A DNA stretch of 64,000 bases, taken from assembly GCF_023703085.1 (NCBI RefSeq), contig NZ_JAMQJY010000001.1:1798001-1862000 (forward strand). Reading direction: 5' to 3'. Of the stretch, positions 59,026-64,000 are shown one piece after another (the first letter of the stretch is position 1; each line of letters opens with the position of its first letter). The stretch is from Alkalicoccobacillus plakortidis. GTDB lineage: Bacteria; Bacillota; Bacilli; Bacillales; Bacillaceae_D. The notes under the pieces were generated by a model. The model made no database searches and was not told where the DNA came from. It was given only the letters and a program-made list of their open reading frames with translations. The translations under genes and the position numbers were made by a program.

Positions 59026-60029
59026 TTACACAATGCTCTCTGTTTGGAAAAACGATAATTGTCGTAGCTGTTGAAACGTATGAAGCTTCTCATCCACATT
59101 CGTTAGTGGAACATGAACAATGAGTTCATCTACATCTAATCCTTCAGTAAGCTCTTCTAACTTATTTTTGACGGTATCAATTGAACCCGTTATGACCCCT
59201 GATTCTTTTTTATCTATCCAATAGCTAATACCTGTTGATTCGCCAAAAGCAGCAGCACGTTCATAGGAATTGACATTAAGTGTACGACCATCTTCAACAT
59301 GCACTTTGAAGCTGTATGGATATTTATTAAGCGCCTTCGCTTCTTCATCTGTGTCGGCTACAATAATACCTACCGCAAGTAGGAATTGAGGCTGTGAATG
59401 GTCTCTAGCTTGAAACGTTTCTTGATAAACTGAAGCAGCAGCACGTAGTTCTTCAATCGTAGAATTAATAAAACTAGCAAACACATAGGAAACACCATGA
59501 GATGCGGCTAGTTCTGCACTCTTTGAACTTCCCCCAATAAATAAACATCGGCCGGCTTCTTTGGAATGGGCCATGCCACTAACTCACGCTCCTTCTCTCC
59601 ATCATTTAAAAACCCGAGTAACTCTCCAAACTTTTCATTAAATGCCTCACTATCAGAACCAGTGCCTTGAAGAGCTGTTGTTGAAATGTTTGTTCCACCA
59701 GGAGCTTTTCCAATACCAAGATCCACCCTATCCGGTTCAAGTGAAGCGAGCACATTAAAAACCTCAGCTACCTTAAAAGCAGGATAATGCTGAAGCATCA
59801 CTCCACCAGAACCAACACGAATACGCTTTGTTTTTGCAAGAATATAAGGAATTAATGCCTCAGGAGCAGAACCAGCTAATTCAGCAAAATTATGATGCTC
59901 AGATACCCAAAAGCGACTAAAACCTAACTCATCTGCAAACTGCGCCAGCTTCACCGTTTTTTTCAAGGCCTCCACAGCCGTTTCCTCTTCTGCAATAGGA
60001 CTTTGATCTAATATACTTATTCGCATCAT
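59026..60029 (-). CDS. Luciferase-like monooxygenase, MsnO8-type (frameshift)
   Basis: About 334 residues. LDQSPIAEEETAVEALKKTV, then RFWVSEHHNFAELAGSAPEA and LGIGKAPGG mark the MsnO8/LLM group. The frame breaks at 59531-59535, a run of five C that should be six. Correction gives VYLLGGSSKSAELAASHGVS. First gene of the cluster with two MetQ-like proteins and a second flavin monooxygenase. The ATG at 60026 is an equally good start. Confidence 0.87.
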
Positions 60030-60165
60030 CTATTCCTTCTTTCTATAGTATTAAATACTTATAAACTTAATCGGAATTAATATTCCACTAAATATAGCAC
60101 TGAGCTCACAGATAATCAATTGCGTTTTTGATAGGATTTATCTATCAATTGAATAAATTTCAAAT

Positions 60166-60196
60166 GAAAAAACCGCTGATTGAGTTTGAACAGCGG
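60166..60196 (-). terminator. Terminator beyond array E
   Basis: CCGCTG and CAGCGG with a 12-base loop, then TTTTTTC on the minus strand. It would end a homoserine dehydrogenase transcript after array E. Confidence 0.7.
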
Positions 60197-61020
60197 GATC
60201 GTTGTTATGGCTAGTGGATTGATGTTCTGGTTGGTGGGGGGGAAGTTGTTCTGGCTAATGTGTCGTTTTTCTTGGTTACAGGTTCTTGCTCTTGTTGGTG
60301 CAGGGGTTGGTCTTAGTAACTGCTCCTTGCTCTTGTTGCTGCGGGGATTCGTCTTGGTTACTGCTTCTTGCTCTTGATAATGCGGAGGTTCGTCTTGGTT
60401 TCAGTTTCTTGCTCTTGATTATGCTCCAATTCATCTTGGTTACTGCTCCTTGCTCTTGATTATGCTCCAATTCTTCTTGGTTACTGCTCCTTGCTCTTGA
60501 TGCTGCGTCGATTCTTCTTGGTAACTGATCCTTGCTCTTGATTATGCTCCAATTCGTCTTGGTTACTGCTCCTTGCTCTTGTTGCTGCGGAGGTTCTTCT
60601 TGGTAACTGATCCTTGCTCTTGATGATGCTCCAATTCGTCTTGGTTACTGCTCCTTGCTCTTGTTGCTGCGGGGATTCGTCTTGGTTACTGCTCCTTGCT
60701 CTTGATGCTGCGTCGATTCGTCTTGGTTACTGCTCCTTGCTCTTGATTATGCTCCAACTCGTCTTGGTTACTGCTCCTTGCTCTTGATGCTGCGTCGATT
60801 CGTCTTGGTTACTGCTCCTTGCTCTTGATGATGCTCCAATTCGTCTTGGTTACTGCTCCTTGCTCTTGATGATGCTCCAATTCGTCTTGGTTACTGCTCC
60901 TTGCTCTTGATGATGCTTCGATTCGTCTTAGTAACTACTCCTTGCTCTTGATGGTGCTTGGTTTCGGCTTGATAACACCTCCTCCCTCTTGCTAAACCTC
61001 CATCCATCTCTGCCCTTCCT
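60197..61020 (-). repeat. Phased CAAG array E (about 20 units of 41 bp)
   Basis: The largest array, about 820 bp. GATGATGCTCC starts at 60827, 60868 and 60909 (the last with CTTCG), exactly 41 bp apart. On the plus strand each unit has a constant part (TCTTGGTTACTGCTCC then TTGCTCTTG) and a variable part of about 16 bp in several forms, for example ATGATGCTCCAATTCG, ATGCTGCGTCGATTCG and TTGCTGCGGGGATTCG. Read on the minus strand the cores are CCAAGA and GCAAG. The array begins just after the homoserine dehydrogenase stop and ends at a terminator. No credible gene. Confidence 0.88.
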
Positions 61021-61030
61021 AAGAAGAACA

Positions 61031-62047
61031 TTATGAGAAAGACCGTTCCAATTTAGTCAAATTAATAAGATCCTTAATTGCTGCACTTGCCGCGCCTGTT
61101 GGACTTGATGCTCCTCCTGAAACAAATAATTCTCCCATTTCCTCGGTCGAAAATAGAATTCCTTTGTTTGTGCCATGAACGTGTGATAATGGATGCTCAT
61201 TTGATAAAAACTCAGTCTTTACTGAGAGCGTGACTATTTGATCCTGACATGTAGCCCTTGCCACTAATCTTACTTTACTACCTTTTTCTTTGGCATGAAG
61301 AATATCTGCTTTTGTAAGATTTGTGATTCCAATAACTGACGCATCGTTATACGAACGATTTGCTTTAAATATGCTATTGGCTAGTATGACTAGTTTGTTT
61401 GCTGTATCGATTCCTTCCACATCAAGCGATGGATCGGTTTCTGCAATGCCTTTTTCTTGTGCTCGTTGGAGAGATTCTGAAAAATCCCGACCAGTATCCA
61501 TCATCTCTGAGAGTATGTAGTTGCTTGTTCCGTTTAAGACTGCCAAAAATTCCGTGATTGTTGTACCTGCTAAACAATACTCTGCCACATCTAAGGTCGG
61601 CAAAGCCGCCGCAACTGCTCCACTATATTTAATGACACGCTGATGAGATTGAGCCAATTCCATTAATTCTAAAAAATGATGAACAAGCGCCCCTTTGGAA
61701 ATAGCAACAATATCTAGTCCATCTGTTATTGCCTGCTTCATATAGCTATACCCCGGCTCCCCATGTGCTTGATGAGTCGGAGCAGCTTCCACCAATACAT
61801 CTCCACGAAATGTATAATCCGTTTGTAATGTTATTTCTGCCCTTTTCGCATAAGCGTTGATCCCCGCTGATCCAGGTTCACTCTCTAGTAACTGCTGCAG
61901 ATTTAGACCACTTTGATCTTCCAAGAGACCATGTCTGCCAATGATCCCTACCACTCGAATGTTCATTTGATAATCATCCTGCTTGTTTGCTAGTAGCTTA
62001 ATGATCGAACGACTGACTGAACCAAATCCACTTATATAAATCTTCAT
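61031..62047 (-). CDS. Homoserine dehydrogenase, short form without ACT domain
   Basis: About 338 residues from ATG 62047 (GGAGG upstream). NAD(P)-binding motif KIYISGFGSVSRSIIKLL. Catalytic region: VLNGTSNYILSEMMDTGRDF, then AQEKGIAETDPSLDVEGIDT with the conserved Lys shortly after (NKLVILANS). It lacks the C-terminal ACT regulatory domain, so threonine feedback is not expected. It converts aspartate semialdehyde to homoserine. Transcription seems to run on into array E. Confidence 0.9.
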   Translation of the reverse strand: MKIYISGFGSVSRSIIKLLANKQDDYQMNIRVVGIIGRHGLLEDQSGLNLQQLLESEPGSAGINAYAKRAEITLQTDYTFRGDVLVEAAPTHQAHGEPGYSYMKQAITDGLDIVAISKGALVHHFLELMELAQSHQRVIKYSGAVAAALPTLDVAEYCLAGTTITEFLAVLNGTSNYILSEMMDTGRDFSESLQRAQEKGIAETDPSLDVEGIDTANKLVILANSIFKANRSYNDASVIGITNLTKADILHAKEKGSKVRLVARATCQDQIVTLSVKTEFLSNEHPLSHVHGTNKGILFSTEEMGELFVSGGASSPTGAASAAIKDLINLTKLERSFS

Positions 62048-62208
62048 ATTTTCCTCCAGTAAGAATTTTCTCTCCACACAGATGTCTATTCCGATTAAAC
62101 TAGATGAATAAAGGTAAAAGTAGAGTTAGACATTTTACTTGTGATTTTTTGCATCATCATAGATGATAGAAACTAACAGAGTTCACTATTTAAAAGGAGT
62201 ACTACACT

Positions 62209-63270
62209 ATGACCACAACGGTTCCTTCAAATTCACTTAAAATACTTCTAAGAGCATCAAAAGAAACCATTCCAAAAGCAAGGCAGCATCTTAAAGATTG
62301 GAAACAAGTTAGTCAACAAATTCCAGATAAAGAGATCCGTGAACAAGCATCCTGGACCATTAGTGATAAGACCTTTCACTGCGAAGGTGGCAGTATCCTC
62401 GGACTTTTAGCTGGTGACAATCAAGATGCATATATCAAATTCATGGTCGCTTATCAAAGCATCTGTGACTATTTAGATACCCTCTGCGACAAAAATGATG
62501 CGCATAATCAGGAGGACTTCCGCTCTATCCATCATGCATTATTAGACAGTCTCAGTCCAGGGGAGCCATTCTATGACTACTATCAACACCGCCAACCATT
62601 TGATGATGGTGGATATTTAAAACAGCTAGTCACAACTTGTAGAGAAACCATCGAGACTTTCCCAGGGTTTGCAAACATGCAAGAGGATATGAAAGAGGTA
62701 TCTCAGTTTTATATTGACTTCCAAGTATATAAACACGTTGAAAAAAGCCTAAGAGAGCCACTTCTTATGCATTTTTATGAAACGAACAAACACCTCGCTC
62801 CAGACATGCGTTGGTATGAGTTCGCCTGTGGAACAGCTTCAACACTCGGTTTGTATTGCCTCGCAGCATATGCAGCTAATAGCATCAAGACAAAATCAGA
62901 GTCTAAACAAATCAAAGAAGCCTACTTCCCTTGGTTACAAGGACTGCATATCATGCTGGATTATTTTATTGACCAAGAAGAAGACCGTGCCGAAGATGAG
63001 ATGAACTTTACAAGCTATTACGAAAATAGAGATGACCTCATTAACCGAGTCAATATCCTGGATCAAGAAGCAACAACCAAGTTAAAAACGTTACCAGATG
63101 CATCCTTCCACCTTTTGATCAAACGAGGACTTTACGCCATTTACCTTGCCGACTCAAAAGTCAAAGCACACCCGCAAATGCAAAAAGATGCAAAATCGTT
63201 ACTCAAACTTGGCGGAATGCCCGCTAAATTTTTCTATTATAATCGATGGATGTTTAAACGGAAGACGTAA
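62209..63270 (+). CDS. ytpB: Tetraprenyl-beta-curcumene synthase-like protein (YtpB family)
   Basis: 353 residues matching the YtpB/DUF2600 family of large-chain terpene synthases, which make sesquarterpene precursors from tetraprenyl or longer diphosphates. Visible blocks: ARQHLKDWKQVSQQIPDKEI, YQSICDYLDTLCDKND (Asp-rich), LHIMLDYFIDQEEDRAEDEM (Asp-rich, second site). AAAAGGAG before ATG. Monocistronic with a good terminator. In Bacillus, sesquarterpenes are linked to spore or membrane protection. Confidence 0.87.
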   Translation: MTTTVPSNSLKILLRASKETIPKARQHLKDWKQVSQQIPDKEIREQASWTISDKTFHCEGGSILGLLAGDNQDAYIKFMVAYQSICDYLDTLCDKNDAHNQEDFRSIHHALLDSLSPGEPFYDYYQHRQPFDDGGYLKQLVTTCRETIETFPGFANMQEDMKEVSQFYIDFQVYKHVEKSLREPLLMHFYETNKHLAPDMRWYEFACGTASTLGLYCLAAYAANSIKTKSESKQIKEAYFPWLQGLHIMLDYFIDQEEDRAEDEMNFTSYYENRDDLINRVNILDQEATTKLKTLPDASFHLLIKRGLYAIYLADSKVKAHPQMQKDAKSLLKLGGMPAKFFYYNRWMFKRKT

Positions 63271-63278
63271 AAAAGAAG

Positions 63279-63307
63279 AAAGAGCAAACTCAGGTGGTTT
63301 GCTCTTT
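63279..63307 (+). terminator. Terminator after ytpB
   Basis: AAAGAGCAAAC and GTTTGCTCTTT with a 7-base loop, then TT. Confidence 0.85.
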
Positions 63308-63394
63308 TTGAGTTCACTAAAAAAAGGTATCTTAAATCGGATCTACTTCTATTCAAAAATTAAAAGCCCACCCAATATAGGCCGGCTCATATAT

Positions 63395-63808
63395 TTAATT
63401 ATCCTCTGGTCCTTCATACGCATAACGACCACGATATGGTTTTGTAATATATTCATTCTCTTCTACAATTTTATTTAACATCACGTAAAGAGAACTTTCG
63501 TTATAAACAATATTATTTCGTTCAAGCTCTGCTCCAATCTCTTTTGCATTTAAAGAAAGAGTAGAGTTTTTAAGGGTTTTTACAATAAATGGTTCAATAA
63601 TGTCACGCTTTGCTCGGACTGGTCTTTGCTGTTCTTTGGGCGACACGTCTTGTTTAATCTCTGAATAGGAAGATGAATCTGCAGTACCATCACGCAAATC
63701 TAACTCTCTTAACCTCGAATAAATGACGTTAAACTCCTCGGCACTTGCTTTTCGTTCTTCATAAATTTGTTCCATACGTTGTTTGAGTGCATCTCTTTCT
63801 GTGTACAC
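63395..63808 (-). CDS. Rok-like nucleoid-associated repressor
   Basis: 137 residues. The N-terminal coiled coil (TERDALKQRMEQIYEERKAS, then VIYSRLRELDLRDG) and the C-terminal winged helix ending ITKPYRGRYAYEGPED closely follow Rok of B. subtilis, whose C-terminus reads KKPYRGQYILEGE. A short variable linker joins them. Rok binds AT-rich DNA and represses competence and foreign genes. The protein is shorter than B. subtilis Rok, resembling small Rok variants. The 190 bp up to the window end carry no gene I can support. Confidence 0.75.
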   Translation of the reverse strand: MYTERDALKQRMEQIYEERKASAEEFNVIYSRLRELDLRDGTADSSSYSEIKQDVSPKEQQRPVRAKRDIIEPFIVKTLKNSTLSLNAKEIGAELERNNIVYNESSLYVMLNKIVEENEYITKPYRGRYAYEGPEDN

Positions 63809-64000
63809 GATTAGTTTTTTCTCCCCTCGCTATTCTACTATTTATATTCTACCTATAAAAGGTGCCAGACGTAAATATAAAAATTCTGAATAGCAAATAG
63901 AAAATTCATCCAAATTACATTTTTCAGTAACTTATATCTATATTTCTCCCTAAATGTGGATGCCCAGCAGTTTGATTTGCTGAATCTAATAGCTTTACCA

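Noticed and set aside
60030..60165. SAM (S-box) riboswitch before the sulfur-type cluster
   Set aside because: The gap is AT-rich and lacks the conserved S-box core, with only a short AT inverted repeat around 60132-60150.
60180..60470. Coding frames inside array E
   Set aside because: Same reason: low-complexity translation of repeats, no start signal, no conserved family.
60197..61020. CRISPR array
   Set aside because: Units are 41 bp with no gap between a fixed repeat and unique spacers; the variable parts recur among units, and no cas genes are present.

Overview
This window looks like a chromosomal segment from a low-GC Gram-positive bacterium of the Bacillaceae. The evidence is gene content and style: a wall teichoic acid locus with both Tag- and Tar-type genes, class Ib NrdIEF, a Btr-like AraC/ferri-siderophore regulator with Fur boxes, a Rok-like protein, a YtpB-type terpene synthase, GGAGG ribosome binding sites and T-tailed intrinsic terminators. 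I see no rRNA, tRNA, insertion sequence, phage or CRISPR array.

Layout. (1) 1-20240, all on the minus strand: a wall-polymer locus. It has a glycosyltransferase cut by the window edge, GalU, TagF-, TagD- and TagB-type glycerol-phosphate enzymes, a CDP-alcohol phosphatidyltransferase, a polyprenyl-phosphate sugar transferase, two separate ABC exporters, a GT2 glycosyltransferase, two TarL-like polymerases, TarJ, TarI and a large GT4 glycosyltransferase. It can supply both CDP-glycerol and CDP-ribitol. (2) 20459-24744, plus strand: NrdR boxes, nrdI-nrdE-nrdF and a Nudix-like gene. (3) 25120-34478: a lipoprotein, an M20 peptidase, a CitA/CitB-type two-component system, two tiny genes, a NYN-domain protein, an aldo/keto reductase and a YfcC-family transporter. 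(4) 35043-41523, minus: a polyamine-type ABC importer interleaved with a nucleoside hydrolase and an adenine deaminase, suggesting purine salvage. (5) 41724-50787: a DUF2294 gene, an XRE regulator with two membrane proteins, a degenerate PHP phosphatase, an iron-siderophore lipoprotein with its Fur-controlled regulator, and an MFS pump divergent from a TetR gene. (6) 51017-60029: ribokinase, a VTT membrane protein, a candidate structured RNA, an ATC hydrolase/N-carbamoylase pair, RibA, and a sulfur-type cluster of two luciferase-like monooxygenases and two MetQ-like lipoproteins. (7) 61031-63808: homoserine dehydrogenase, a YtpB-like terpene synthase and a Rok-like protein.

Two signals cut across these regions. 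First, five non-coding arrays (about 24745, 25868, 34695, 43600 and 60197) share one architecture: a CAAG(A) core every 20-21 bp, giving a 41-bp double unit, although the DNA between cores differs from array to array. Four of the five lie just 3' of a gene in the same orientation, and three lie between a stop codon and a terminator. Second, seventeen genes carry single-base frameshifts (eighteen sites). Twelve of these are an extra base inside CCAGC (read as CCAAGC or CCATGC), which points to a systematic sequencing artefact rather than gene decay. I therefore annotate these genes as whole genes with a noted frameshift.
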